This document shows positions 15,735 through 25,856 of a stretch of 39,003 bases of DNA, one piece after another. The DNA comes from Actinomycetota bacterium (lineage in GTDB: Bacteria; Actinomycetota; Acidimicrobiia; Spongiisociales; UBA5794), in NCBI GenBank assembly GCA_011371355.1, contig DRQR01000025.1:1-39003 (forward strand), in the 5' to 3' direction. Position numbers and translations under genes: made by a program. Below the pieces are notes generated by a model. The model did no database searches. It was not told where the DNA came from and saw nothing but the letters and a program-made list of their open reading frames with translations. Each line of letters opens with the position of its first letter. Within the stretch, counting starts at the first letter, position 1.

Positions 15735-15988
15735 CAGCGACCCCCGTCGGGGACCGGGTCGTTCCCTCCCGGATGGAAGGGATGACACCGTCCGATCCGG
15801 CGGAGGGCCAGCCCCCCGCCGCGGAGGGCACCGTGGCGCTCGACGGCTTCGAGGGCGTAGGCCGAACAGGTCGGATGGAACCGACAGCGCGGGCCGAGGA
15901 GGGGGGACAGCCACCGCCGATAGGCGCGGATCCCCGCCCGCAGCATCCGTGCGGCCGCCCCCGGCGTCCGCCGCTCCATCGTGGCCAT
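15734..15988 (-). CDS. yidD: YidD membrane protein insertion efficiency factor (84 aa)
   Basis: Small protein with the family signature [22 protein letters not shown] followed by [10 protein letters not shown] and [12 protein letters not shown]. The two cysteines before the YALEAVE helix and the final CHP motif are all present. It helps YidC-dependent insertion. AGGAGG lies just before the start; ATG 15988 (4 nt spacing) and GTG 15991 (overlapping the rnpA stop) are both possible. Confidence 0.9.
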   Translation of the reverse strand: MATMERRTPGAAARMLRAGIRAYRRWLSPLLGPRCRFHPTCSAYALEAVERHGALRGGGLALRRIGRCHPFHPGGNDPVPDGGR

Positions 15989-16374
15989 CACGCCTCCTGC
16001 TCCTCGAGTCCGACGGCACCCCGCACCCAGGCGACGAGCCGATCGAACGGTGCGTCGACCACCTCCGGTGCGGCGACGAGGACGTAGGTCGTCCCCGGAA
16101 CCAGCGGGACCCGGGCCACCGCCTCGCGCAGCCGACGCTTCGCGCGGTTTCGTCGCACCGCGTTCCCCACCCGGCGACCGGCGACGACCCCGACGCGGGG
16201 TGGGCCTTCGCCCGCCTCCTCGAGCACGATCCCCGTCACGCCACCGACCCGGCGACGGCGGCCCCGCCGGTAGACGTCGTCGAAGCCTCGCCTGAGCGAG
16301 ACGAAGGGGCGGCCTCGCCGGTCAGACGGTGAGGCGATGCCGGCCCTTGGCGCGGCGTCGTCTGAGGATCGCAC
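15988..16374 (-). CDS. rnpA: Ribonuclease P protein component (128 aa)
   Basis: The protein subunit of RNase P, which binds the catalytic RNA and the tRNA 5' leader. Seen: [15 protein letters not shown] at the N-terminal leader-binding region and the signature [23 protein letters not shown]. After the rpmH stop the rnpA frame contains no ATG, GTG or TTG before the conserved core, so the best start is GTG 16374, inside rpmH. That makes a 53-bp overlap and adds about 14 nonconserved residues. No good ribosome binding site is visible there, so expression may depend on rpmH translation. Confidence 0.85.
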   Translation of the reverse strand: MRSSDDAAPRAGIASPSDRRGRPFVSLRRGFDDVYRRGRRRRVGGVTGIVLEEAGEGPPRVGVVAGRRVGNAVRRNRAKRRLREAVARVPLVPGTTYVLVAAPEVVDAPFDRLVAWVRGAVGLEEQEA

Positions 16375-16456
16375 GACCCGCCCGGGTCCGCATGCGAGCG
16401 CGGAATCCGTGCTTGCGATGCCGCCGACGCGTGTTCGGTTGATAGGTGCGCTTCAT
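16322..16456 (-). CDS. rpmH: 50S ribosomal protein L34 (44 aa)
   Basis: The near-invariant L34 sequence is present: [20 protein letters not shown] and [18 protein letters not shown]. It is the first gene of the rpmH-rnpA-yidD-yidC-jag-rsmG-parA-parB run. A strong promoter (TTGACA-17 bp-TAACCT) lies 44-72 bp upstream, predicting a short 5' leader of roughly 37 nt without a clear Shine-Dalgarno sequence. The 3' part overlaps the 5' end of rnpA in another frame. Confidence 0.96.
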   Translation of the reverse strand: MKRTYQPNTRRRHRKHGFRARMRTRAGRAILRRRRAKGRHRLTV

Positions 16457-16499
16457 GTCGGTGTCCCGGAGTCGGGAGGGATACGCGGTACGGCCGGGA

Positions 16500-16528
16500 A
16501 GGTTACGGAGCCCCGTCATCTATGTCAA
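16500..16528 (-). promoter_or_regulatory. rpmH operon promoter
   Basis: Minus-strand -35 TTGACA (16528..16523), a 17-bp spacer, and -10 TAACCT (16505..16500). The -35 is the exact consensus hexamer and the spacing is optimal. The transcription start would be near 16493. Confidence 0.75.
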
Positions 16529-16570
16529 AGCTCTCCGAGCTCGAGTCGCGAAATCTCCCCGTGAGCCGCG

Positions 16571-16588
16571 AAAAGCCCCTTCGGGGCT
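16571..16588 (-). terminator. Terminator-like hairpin facing rpmH
   Basis: AGCCCC-TTC-GGGGCT forms a perfect 6-bp GC-rich stem (16574-16588). Read on the minus strand it is followed at once by TTTT (16574..16571 side), the shape of an intrinsic terminator. It lies upstream of the rpmH promoter, so it cannot terminate the rpmH transcript. It may insulate rpmH or end an unannotated minus-strand transcript from the dnaA side. Confidence 0.4.
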
Positions 16589-16638
16589 CCGCGGGCGTTC
16601 CTCGCTCGGCCCGGGCCGTCCGCCCGCGCCCACGCCCT

Positions 16639-16670
16639 TCGAGAATCTCTGGGATTCCAGGCATTCTCGA
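16639..16670. repeat. Nested 32-bp inverted repeat in the rpmH-dnaA gap
   Basis: The outer arms TCGAGAAT / ATTCTCGA (8 bp, perfect) enclose inner arms CTGG / CCAG with a GATT loop and 2-nt internal bulges. It has no flanking T tract, so it looks more like a protein-binding palindrome or an RNA structure than a terminator. It sits about 50 bp upstream of the dnaA -35 element and 110 bp upstream of the rpmH -35. Confidence 0.5.
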
Positions 16671-16718
16671 GGCAACGAGGCCCGGTGCCGTCGGCAGTAG
16701 GCCTCCCTTTTGCCGTTC

Positions 16719-16748
16719 TTGCGACCGCGCGCGACCGGCCCATATACT
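16719..16748 (+). promoter_or_regulatory. dnaA promoter
   Basis: -35 TTGCGA (16719-16724), an 18-bp spacer, and -10 TATACT (16743-16748). The predicted transcription start is near 16755, giving a leader of about 140 nt before the GTG of dnaA. That leader contains a GC-rich hairpin and a DnaA-box cluster. Confidence 0.6.
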
Positions 16749-16806
16749 CGCCGCCGCTTCCCAGGGGGAACCCGCCGAGTCGCCTCGTCGGGAACCCACG
16801 GACCAC

Positions 16807-16827
16807 GCTCCGGTCCCGAACCGGAGC
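16807..16827 (+). repeat. GC-rich stem-loop in the dnaA leader
   Basis: GCTCCGGT-CCCGA-ACCGGAGC forms a perfect 8-bp stem with a 5-nt loop. It lies inside the predicted dnaA 5' untranslated region, immediately before the DnaA-box cluster, and lacks a T tail. It could be an mRNA structure affecting dnaA expression. Confidence 0.45.
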
Positions 16828-16834
16828 GGTCCCC

Positions 16835-16867
16835 CTATCCACAAGTTGTGGACGATTGTGTGGACAA
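16835..16867. promoter_or_regulatory. DnaA-box cluster upstream of dnaA
   Basis: Three 9-mers fall close together: CTATCCACA on the plus strand (16835-16843), TCGTCCACA on the minus strand (16847-16855) and TTGTCCACA on the minus strand (16859-16867). The last matches the high-GC actinobacterial DnaA-box consensus exactly. The first two form a TCCACAA-G-TTGTGGA palindrome. Their place just before dnaA, downstream of its promoter, suggests autoregulation, an origin function, or both. Confidence 0.65.
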
Positions 16868-16895
16868 CGATGCTCACCGAGGAGGAACCCGCCGC

Positions 16896-18236
16896 GTGAA
16901 GTCCGCCGCCTCCTCGTACCCGGGCTGGGACGCCTTCCGAGCCCGCCTCCGCGACCACCTCCCGGCCCAGGCCGTCCAGACGTGGATCGATCCCCTCGTG
17001 CCCGAGGTCGACGGCACCACCCTCCGCCTCGTCGCCCCCACCGACTTCCACTGCCGGTGGGTCCGGGATCGGTACCTTCCGGCCATCGCCGACGCCGCCG
17101 AGACCGTGCTCGGCCCCGACGTGACCGTCGACCTCGTCATCGCACCGACGGCCCCCGATCCGGAACCCCCCAGCCCACCCGTCGCCACACCCCGCCCGGC
17201 CCGGGAGGGACTCCCCCGACTCATCCCCAAGTACACCTTCGACAACTTCATCGTCGGCCAGTCGAACCGCTTCGCCCACGCGGCCGCCCTCGCCGTCGCC
17301 GAGCAGCCGGCCACCCAGTACAACCCGCTCTTCATCTACGCCGGGGCCGGCCTCGGCAAGACCCACCTGCTCCAGGCCGTCGGCCACCACCGGCTCCAGC
17401 TCGACCCCACCACGAGCGTGCGCTACGTCACCTCGGAGCAGTTCTTCAACGACTTCATCGACGGCATCCGGCGCAAGCGCATGGCGGAGTTCAAGGACCG
17501 CTACCGGCGGATCGACCTCCTCCTCCTCGACGACGTCCAGTTCTTCGAGGGCAAGGAGCAGATCCTCGAGGAGTTCTTCCACACCTTCAACACCCTCTAC
17601 GAGAACGGCAAACAGCTCGTCATCAGCTCCGACCGCCATCCCCGCGACCTCGCCACCCTCGAAGACCGGCTCCGGAGTCGCTTCGAGTGGGGGCTCCTCA
17701 CCGACATCCAGCCCCCCGACGTCGAGACGCGCCTCGCCATCCTTCGGAAGAACGCCGAGTTCGCCCCCACCACCGTCCCTCCCGAGGTCCTCAGCTTCAT
17801 CGCCGAGCACGTCGCCCACAACGTCCGCGAACTCGAAGGGGCCCTCACCCGGGTGACCGCCTTCGCCGCCCTCACCGCCGAAGACATCACCCTCCCCATG
17901 GCTCGCGAGGTCCTCCGCGACATCGTCGCCACGGCCGACGACGGCCCCATCACCGCCGACCGGGTCATCGCGGTCACCGCCGACTACTTCGGCTTCGATC
18001 CCGAGGACCTCATCGGCCCGAGCCGCAAGCAGCCCCTCGCCCGCTCCCGCCAGATCGCCATGTATCTCTGCCGCGAGCTCACCGACCTCTCGCTCCCGAA
18101 GATCGGGGCGGCCTTCGGAGGACGCGACCACTCCACGGTCCTCCACGCGGTCGACAAGATCCGCAGCCTCATGGAACGAGACCGCTCCGTCTTCGAAGCT
18201 GTGCACAACTTGTCCTCCCGCCTGCGGAAGACCTGA
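16896..18236 (+). CDS. dnaA: Chromosomal replication initiator DnaA (446 aa)
   Basis: An AAA+ initiator that binds DnaA boxes and melts oriC. Domain I (1-80, [20 protein letters not shown]) is followed by a short Pro-rich domain II. The AAA+ core begins at [19 protein letters not shown], with Walker A GAGLGKT (K155) and Walker [11 protein letters not shown]. Domain IV ends with the signature [15 protein letters not shown]. Domain II is short for an actinobacterium; Streptomyces DnaA has a much longer one. The start is GTG 16896 with GGAGGA 9 nt upstream. It is oriented away from rpmH and towards dnaN, the conserved arrangement. Confidence 0.97.
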   Translation: MKSAASSYPGWDAFRARLRDHLPAQAVQTWIDPLVPEVDGTTLRLVAPTDFHCRWVRDRYLPAIADAAETVLGPDVTVDLVIAPTAPDPEPPSPPVATPRPAREGLPRLIPKYTFDNFIVGQSNRFAHAAALAVAEQPATQYNPLFIYAGAGLGKTHLLQAVGHHRLQLDPTTSVRYVTSEQFFNDFIDGIRRKRMAEFKDRYRRIDLLLLDDVQFFEGKEQILEEFFHTFNTLYENGKQLVISSDRHPRDLATLEDRLRSRFEWGLLTDIQPPDVETRLAILRKNAEFAPTTVPPEVLSFIAEHVAHNVRELEGALTRVTAFAALTAEDITLPMAREVLRDIVATADDGPITADRVIAVTADYFGFDPEDLIGPSRKQPLARSRQIAMYLCRELTDLSLPKIGAAFGGRDHSTVLHAVDKIRSLMERDRSVFEAVHNLSSRLRKT

Positions 18237-18420
18237 TGTTGCCCACAGCTCGCCCACCCGCTCCCGCTCCCCCGGTGGATGGCCGTCCCGCGCGTCCACA
18301 CCCTCCCCATCCCCGGGAAGTCCCGTTCCGGCGGCCTCGTGGGGGCTTGTCCCCAATCCCCAGCGCCTACTACCACCACTACTTTGGTAATCCAATAGTC
18401 GAAGAGAGGAAGCCAGCCCA
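18237..18420 (+). other. Probable oriC (dnaA-dnaN intergenic region)
   Basis: This 184-bp gap holds degenerate DnaA boxes TTGCCCACA (18239-18247), GCGTCCACA (18292-18300) and TTGTCCCCA (18347-18355). After a GC-rich step comes the triplet run TAC-TAC-CAC-CAC-TAC-TTT (18368-18385), which resembles the DnaA-trio element that follows a DnaA box in the B. subtilis unwinding region. The only AT-richer stretch (about 18382-18405) lies just beyond it. In most actinobacteria the origin is between dnaA and dnaN. This one is unusually short with weak boxes, so the cluster before dnaA may also take part. Confidence 0.6.
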
Positions 18421-19500
18421 GTGAAACTCCGAGCCGAACGTGACGACCTCGCCGACGCCCTCGCCCGCGCCGGGCGGGCGGTGAGCACCCGCTCGCCGCT
18501 CCCCATCCTCCAGGGACTCCTCCTCGAGGTGGAGGGCAACCGCCTGACGGCGACGGGGACCGACAACGAGGTGACGATCAAGACCTTCCTCGACGTCGAG
18601 GCCCTCGAGGCGGGCAGGACCGTCGTTCCGGCGAAGCTCGCCGCCGACGCGGTGCGGAAGCTCCCCTCGGGGGCCGTGTCCATCCACGTGCGTGACGGGG
18701 AGGTGGAGATCACCGGCAACGGCCCGAAGTTCACCCTGCGGGCGATGAACGTCGACGACTTTCCCCGGCCCTCGGAGGAACCCGTCGACGGGGACGTGGA
18801 AGTCGAGGGAGACGTCCTGTTGCGGGCCATCGGGCAGGTGGGCGTCGCCGCCTCGACCGACGAGGCACGGCCGATGCTCACCGGGGTGCTGTTCGAAGCG
18901 ACCGAGGAGGGGCTGCGGCTCGTGGCCACCGACTCGTATCGGCTGGCGGTGAAAGACGTCCCGGGCGTGTCCACCGAGGGAGCCCGACTCGTGCCCTACC
19001 GGGCCCTCCGGGAGCTGGGCCGGACGATCGGTGGGGGACGGATGACCGTGGGCCTCGGTGAGCGAGAGGCCGTGTTCGCCACCGGCACGGGCAAGCTGCG
19101 CGTCCGGATCATCGACGCCGCGTTCCCGAACTACCGGCAACTCCTCCCCGAGGGCTACCCGAACCGGCTCGTCGTCGACAAAGAGGCGCTGCTCGAGGGG
19201 ATCGGCCGAGCCGCCCTCGTCGCCGAGGATCACATCCCCGTTCGGTTGGATCTCCACCCCGGCGGCGTCGGGTTGAGCGTGATCCGTCAGGAGGTGGGGG
19301 AGGAGACCGAACACCTCGAGGCCGATTACCAGGGGGAGGAGATGACCATCGCCTTCAACACGCGGTACCTGACCGACGGGGTCGCGGCCGTGGAAGGCGA
19401 CCAGGTCGTCGTGGAGACCGTCGATCCCCTGAAACCGGGCCTCATCCACGGCCTCGAGGGCGACACGTTCCGGTATCTCCTCATGCCGGTTCGGCTCTGA
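18421..19500 (+). CDS. dnaN: DNA polymerase III subunit beta, sliding clamp (359 aa)
   Basis: The beta clamp, a dimeric ring of three repeated domains per subunit. Recognisable segments: N-terminal [34 protein letters not shown], the middle-domain [26 protein letters not shown] (split here by domain), [12 protein letters not shown], and the C-terminal [10 protein letters not shown], which forms the peptide-binding pocket. The start is GTG 18421 with an AGAGGA-type ribosome binding site about 10 nt upstream. recF follows after 3 bp. Confidence 0.96.
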   Translation: MKLRAERDDLADALARAGRAVSTRSPLPILQGLLLEVEGNRLTATGTDNEVTIKTFLDVEALEAGRTVVPAKLAADAVRKLPSGAVSIHVRDGEVEITGNGPKFTLRAMNVDDFPRPSEEPVDGDVEVEGDVLLRAIGQVGVAASTDEARPMLTGVLFEATEEGLRLVATDSYRLAVKDVPGVSTEGARLVPYRALRELGRTIGGGRMTVGLGEREAVFATGTGKLRVRIIDAAFPNYRQLLPEGYPNRLVVDKEALLEGIGRAALVAEDHIPVRLDLHPGGVGLSVIRQEVGEETEHLEADYQGEEMTIAFNTRYLTDGVAAVEGDQVVVETVDPLKPGLIHGLEGDTFRYLLMPVRL

Positions 19501-19503
19501 CCG

Positions 19504-20583
19504 ATGCGCCTCCGGTGGCTCGAGCTCACCGACGTTCGAGTACATCGGCGAGTCGTCTTCGAGCCGGCCGAGGGGCTCAACGTCCTCGTCGGCGGCAACG
19601 GCGCCGGGAAGACGACCCTCCTGGAGGGCATCGGCTACCTGGCCCGGGCCAGGAGCTTCCGGGGCACCCCTGAGGAGGACCTCATTCGCCGGGGAGCGGC
19701 GGGAGCCATCCTGCGCGGCGAGTTCGAGGTCGGAGGCGGGCGACGGCGGGTGGAGGTGGAGCTCCCACGAGGGAGCCGACGACGCATCCTCGTCGACGGC
19801 AAGCGCCCACGCCGGCTCCGAGACCTCGTAGGGACGTTTCCCGTCGTCGTCTTCCACCCGGACGATCTCGACCTCGTCAAGGCAGGACCGGGGTTGCGGC
19901 GGGAGTACCTCGACGACCTCGCCGCGGGGCTCTGGCCCGAGGCCGCCGTGGTCCAGGACGACGCGGAGACCGCGCTCCGGCAGCGCAACGCGTTCCTCCG
20001 CGCGGCGGGGCCCGCCGCGGAGGCCGCCATCCTCGACGTCTGGGACGCCCAGTATGCCGCGGCGGGTGCTCGGGTCTACGAGTACCGCCGTCGGGTGATC
20101 GCCGCGGTGGGTGCGCCCCTCGAGGCCACCTACCGGCTCGTGGGGGGCGCGGGCGAGGTCCGCTGGCGGTACGAGCCGACATGGCTCGGCGAGGACACGG
20201 AACCCGAGGAGGCCATCCTCGACGCGCTGCGGCGTCGGCGGGGACGGGACCTCGAGCTGCGACGGACCTCGGCGGGACCCCACCGGGACGATCCCGTCCT
20301 CGAACTCGATGGACGGCCGCTCCGGAGCGCGGCGAGTCAGGGAGAGCAGCGCACCGCGGCCCTCGCCTGCCGGCTCGCCGCCCTCGTCGTCCTCGGGAAC
20401 CACCGCGGTGAGGAGCCCGTGCTCTTGGTCGACGACGTCCTCTCCGAACTCGATCCGGGCCGCGTCGACGGCGTGCTCCGGGCCTTACCCCAAGGTCAGG
20501 TGTTCCTCACGACGACCGACGAAGGACTCCCCCGAGGGACGCGATGGAAGGTGGCGCCGGATCTCGTGGAGGTCGCGGGATGA
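19504..20583 (+). CDS. recF: DNA replication/repair protein RecF (359 aa)
   Basis: An SMC-like ATPase that, with RecO and RecR, loads RecA at gaps. Walker A GGNGAGKTTLLEGIGYLARA lies near residue 30. HPDDLDLVKAGPGLRREYLD follows, then the ABC signature SQGEQRTAALACRLAAL and Walker B VLLVDDVLSELD. Length is normal. Its TGA overlaps the ATG of the downstream DUF721 gene, so the two are translationally coupled. Confidence 0.95.
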   Translation: MRLRWLELTDVRVHRRVVFEPAEGLNVLVGGNGAGKTTLLEGIGYLARARSFRGTPEEDLIRRGAAGAILRGEFEVGGGRRRVEVELPRGSRRRILVDGKRPRRLRDLVGTFPVVVFHPDDLDLVKAGPGLRREYLDDLAAGLWPEAAVVQDDAETALRQRNAFLRAAGPAAEAAILDVWDAQYAAAGARVYEYRRRVIAAVGAPLEATYRLVGGAGEVRWRYEPTWLGEDTEPEEAILDALRRRRGRDLELRRTSAGPHRDDPVLELDGRPLRSAASQGEQRTAALACRLAALVVLGNHRGEEPVLLVDDVLSELDPGRVDGVLRALPQGQVFLTTTDEGLPRGTRWKVAPDLVEVAG

Positions 20584-20891
20584 CCGACCGGGAACCCGTG
20601 CCGATCACCGAGATCCTCGCCTCGGTCCTCGGGGGGCTCGCGCAGGGCGTCGACGTCCGGCTCGGACGGCTCGTCGAGGGATGGGACGAGATCGCCGGTC
20701 CGGAGTGGAGGGGCACCGAGGCCATCGGCGTCCGCGACGGGGTGCTCCTCGTCGAAGTCGACCGACCGGGACGGGTCTCGCTCTTGCGTTTCCACGTGCC
20801 GGGGCTCGTCGCGAGGATCGAGGAGGCCCTCGGATCCGGCCTCGTCCGCGAGGTCCGGCTCCGGGTACGCCGGAGGGCCGACGAGCCCTGA
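20580..20891 (+). CDS. DUF721 / DciA-family protein (103 aa)
   Basis: The family signature is visible: W-x-E-I-A-G-P near residue 37 (GWDEIAGPEWRGTEAI), followed by a small beta-alpha KH-like core (GVLLVEVDRPGRVSLLRFHVPGLVARIEEAL). DUF721 proteins sit between recF and gyrB throughout actinobacteria. The family includes DciA, which helps load or operate the replicative helicase DnaB; a role at the origin fits the location, but this is inferred from the family. ATG 20580 overlaps the recF stop. Confidence 0.82.
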   Translation: MTDREPVPITEILASVLGGLAQGVDVRLGRLVEGWDEIAGPEWRGTEAIGVRDGVLLVEVDRPGRVSLLRFHVPGLVARIEEALGSGLVREVRLRVRRRADEP

Positions 20892-22907
<2,016 letters not shown>

Positions 22908-22910
22908 CCC

Positions 22911-25349
22911 ATGCCCGAGCCCCGAGAACCCGGTTACGACGAACACCTCGCCGAGATCGACCTCGAGCGGGAGATGCAGGACTCCTTCCTCGAGTACGCG
23001 ATGTCGGTCATCGTGTCGCGGGCCCTCCCCGACGTCCGCGACGGGTTGAAGCCCGTCCACCGGCGGATCCTCTACGCGATGTACGACGCCGGGATGCGCC
23101 CGGGCACGCCGTACCGGAAGTCGTCGCGGGTCGTCGGGGACGTCGTCGGGTGGTTCCATCCCCACAGTCCCGAGGCCGTCTACGACGCCATGGTTCGGCT
23201 CGGCCAGGACTTCGCGTCCCGATACCCCCTCATCGACCCCCAGGGGAACTTCGGGACCGTCGACGATCCGCCGGCGGCGATGCGCTACACCGAGGCCCGG
23301 CTCGCTCCCCTCGCCGCGCACATGCTCGAAGGCATCGACGAGGACACCGTCGACTTCGTGGACAACTATTCGGGGGAGCGGGAGGAGCCGACGGTCCTGC
23401 CCTCGCGGTTCCCGAACCTGCTCGTGAACGGCTCCACCGGGATCGCGGTGGGGATGGCGACGAACATCCCACCCCACAACCTCGGTGAGGTCATCGACGC
23501 GGTGCTCTACGCCCTCGAGCATCCCGAGGCCACCGTCGACGAGCTGGCGAGGTTCGTGAAGGGGCCGGACTTCCCCACCGGGGCCTACCTCGTGGGGAAC
23601 AAGGGCATCATGGACGCGCTCCGCACCGGCCGGGGCTCGATCAAGATGCGGGCGGTCTCCGACGTCGTGGAGACGAAGAAAGGTCGGCACGCGATCGTCG
23701 TCACCGAGATCCCCTACCAGGTGTCCCGGGATCGGATCATGGAGAAGATCGCCGATCTCGTGAAGACGAAGACGGTCACCGGGATCGTGGACCTGCGCGA
23801 CGAATCGGACCGCTCGGGCACCCGGCTCGTCATCGAGCTCAAGAAGGACGCGAACCCCCAGGTGGTGCTCAACCAGCTCTTCAAGCACACCCAGCTCGAG
23901 GAGAGCTTCGCCGTCAACCAGGTGGCCCTCGTCGACGGGGTCCCGCGGGTCCTCAACCTCGCCGACCTCGTCCACCACTACATCGCCCACCAGCTCGAGG
24001 TCATCGAGCGACGAACCCGGTACCGCCTCGAGAAGGCGAAGGCGAGGGCCCACATCGTCGAGGGACTCCTCGTCGCGCTCGACCACATCGACGAGGTCGT
24101 CGAGATCATCCGCTCCTCGGCCGACGTCGAGACGGCTCGCCGGGCCCTCATCGAACGATTCGACCTCTCCGAGGTCCAGGCGAACCACATCCTCGACATG
24201 CCGCTGCGGCGGCTCACCGCCCTCGAGACCGACAAGCTCCGCCAGGAGCACGCGTCCCTCCTCGCCCTCATCGAGGAGCTCGAGGGGATCCTCGCCTCCG
24301 AGGCCCGCCGCCGGGAGGTCGTCGCCGAGGAGCTCACCGCCATCCGCGAGGAGTTCGCCGACGAGCGGCGCTCCCGGATCATCCCCGATACGGGCGAGCT
24401 GTCCCTCGAGGACCTCGTCGCCGACGAGGAGCTCGTCATCACGGTCTCCGAGGCGGGATACGTCAAGTCGGTGCTCGCCGGAACCTACCGGAAGCAGAAC
24501 CGGGGAGGTCGGGGGGTGCGAGGCGCCGCGCTCCGGGGCGACGACGTCGTACGCCACCTCGTCCACACCACCGCCCACGCCTTCCTGCTCTTCTTCACGA
24601 ACCGGGGGCGGGTCTACCGCATCCGAGCCCACGAGATCCCACGAAAGGACCGGACGGCGAAGGGCGTCCTCATCCACTCGGTCCTGCCGATGGAGCCCGA
24701 CGAGCGCATCGAAGCGATCATCGACACCCGGGACTACGAGACGAATCGCTACCTCGTGATGTTCACCGAGCGCGGGCAGGTGAAGAAGACCCGCTTCGCC
24801 GACTACGACTCGCGGAACCAGGTGCTCGTCGCGATCAAGCTCAAGGAAGGCGACGAGGTCGTGGCGGTGCGGGCGACGAACGGGGGAGCCGACCTGCTCA
24901 TGTTCACCGAGTCCGGGAAGGGGATCCGCTTCTCCGAGGACGAGGTGCGGCCCATGGGACGGGCCTCCCAGGGGGTCCGCGGCATCCGACTCGACGACGA
25001 CGATCGAGTCGTCGCCGCGGCCGTGGCGGAAGAGGAGGGGGAGGTCCTCCTCCTCACCTCCCGCGGCTACGGGAAGCGCACCCGGATGTCGGAGTTCCGC
25101 CGGCAGCGCCGAGGCGGCGGCGGGGTGCGGGCCATGAAGCTCACCCGGGTGAGGGGTCGGCTCGTCGACGCCCTCTCGGTGAGGCCCGACGACGAGGTGT
25201 TCATCGTCTCCACCGACGGCAACGTGATCCGTCAGGCCGTCAAGGAGATCTCTCGACAGAAGCGCGACTCGAGCGGCGTGCGGGTGATCAACCTCGGAGA
25301 GGGGGCCGAACTCTCCTCGGTCGCGAAGGTCCCGGCCCACGACCGCTGA
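22911..25349 (+). CDS. gyrA: DNA gyrase subunit A (812 aa), atypical quinolone-pocket sequence
   Basis: The breakage-reunion subunit. The catalytic tyrosine is Y126 ([12 protein letters not shown]). The N-terminal [20 protein letters not shown] is standard. The C-terminal beta-pinwheel carries a GyrA-box, QNRGGRG (529-535), needed for wrapping, so this is gyrase and not topoisomerase IV. The odd feature is residues 80-92, [13 protein letters not shown], where nearly all GyrA proteins have GKYHPHGD(S/A)(A/S)(V/I)YD. The Gly, Asp and Ser/Ala corresponding to E. coli 81-83 are replaced by Ser, Pro and Glu. The rest of the enzyme looks intact. Confidence 0.97.
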   Translation: MPEPREPGYDEHLAEIDLEREMQDSFLEYAMSVIVSRALPDVRDGLKPVHRRILYAMYDAGMRPGTPYRKSSRVVGDVVGWFHPHSPEAVYDAMVRLGQDFASRYPLIDPQGNFGTVDDPPAAMRYTEARLAPLAAHMLEGIDEDTVDFVDNYSGEREEPTVLPSRFPNLLVNGSTGIAVGMATNIPPHNLGEVIDAVLYALEHPEATVDELARFVKGPDFPTGAYLVGNKGIMDALRTGRGSIKMRAVSDVVETKKGRHAIVVTEIPYQVSRDRIMEKIADLVKTKTVTGIVDLRDESDRSGTRLVIELKKDANPQVVLNQLFKHTQLEESFAVNQVALVDGVPRVLNLADLVHHYIAHQLEVIERRTRYRLEKAKARAHIVEGLLVALDHIDEVVEIIRSSADVETARRALIERFDLSEVQANHILDMPLRRLTALETDKLRQEHASLLALIEELEGILASEARRREVVAEELTAIREEFADERRSRIIPDTGELSLEDLVADEELVITVSEAGYVKSVLAGTYRKQNRGGRGVRGAALRGDDVVRHLVHTTAHAFLLFFTNRGRVYRIRAHEIPRKDRTAKGVLIHSVLPMEPDERIEAIIDTRDYETNRYLVMFTERGQVKKTRFADYDSRNQVLVAIKLKEGDEVVAVRATNGGADLLMFTESGKGIRFSEDEVRPMGRASQGVRGIRLDDDDRVVAAAVAEEEGEVLLLTSRGYGKRTRMSEFRRQRRGGGGVRAMKLTRVRGRLVDALSVRPDDEVFIVSTDGNVIRQAVKEISRQKRDSSGVRVINLGEGAELSSVAKVPAHDR

Positions 25350-25397
25350 GGGTCCCGAACCCGGGCTCGGGGGTACACTCGCCCCGAAGGAGGAGCG

Positions 25398-25853
25398 ATG
25401 CCCGTCCGACGAGTACGCAGGGTCATCCGGCGGATCGACCCGTGGACCGTGTTGAAGGTCTCCCTCGTCTTCAACCTCATCGTCGCGCTCGTCGTCGTGC
25501 TCGGCACCTGGGTCATGTGGTCGGTGCTCGTCCAACGCGGCGTCCCCGACCGGATCGCCGATCTCGCCGACAGCATCCGGCTCACCTTCACTCCCAACGG
25601 TCCGCTCTACTTCCGCATCGTGACGCTCTCGGCGTTCATCGGCGCCATCGCCGCCACCGGCCTCGCGACCCTCGCCGCGATCCTCTACAACCTCATCGCC
25701 GACGTCGTCGGAGGCATCGAGATCCTCGTCCTGGAGGAGACCCACGCGGTGCCGGCGGGGGGGCCCCAGCGGGTTCGACCGGCCGTGCATCGGCCCACGA
25801 CGGAGACGGCGATCACCGAGGCCGACACCGTCCCCTCGGCCGTGGGGGAGTGA
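25398..25853 (+). CDS. DUF3566 transmembrane protein (151 aa)
   Basis: The protein typically encoded right after gyrA in actinobacteria (Rv0007-like). A basic N-terminus (RRVRRVIRRIDPWTVLKVS) precedes one transmembrane helix (about 22-45). A loop region and a second helix (about 75-100) follow, with the conserved LAAILYNLIADVVGGIE, then a polar tail. Function is unknown. AAGGAGG (25386-25392) precedes the ATG, and a TACACT -10-like element at 25374-25379 suggests a second promoter after gyrA. Its stop is 3 bp from that of the convergent hyuB. Confidence 0.85.
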   Translation: MPVRRVRRVIRRIDPWTVLKVSLVFNLIVALVVVLGTWVMWSVLVQRGVPDRIADLADSIRLTFTPNGPLYFRIVTLSAFIGAIAATGLATLAAILYNLIADVVGGIEILVLEETHAVPAGGPQRVRPAVHRPTTETAITEADTVPSAVGE

Positions 25854-25856
25854 AGC

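Noticed and set aside
18200-18208. TGTGCACAA as a DnaA box at the end of dnaA
   Set aside because: Its reverse complement TTGTGCACA has a G in the conserved TCCACA core, so it is a weak match.
25354-25371. CCCGA...TCGGG hairpin after gyrA as a terminator
   Set aside because: The stem is only 5 bp without a T tract, and it overlaps the promoter-like TACACT region of the DUF3566 gene, so it is not listed as a terminator.
25350-25397. tRNA-Ile/tRNA-Ala genes after gyrA, as in mycobacteria
   Set aside because: The gap is only 48 bp and contains no tRNA-like cloverleaf. None was seen elsewhere in the window.
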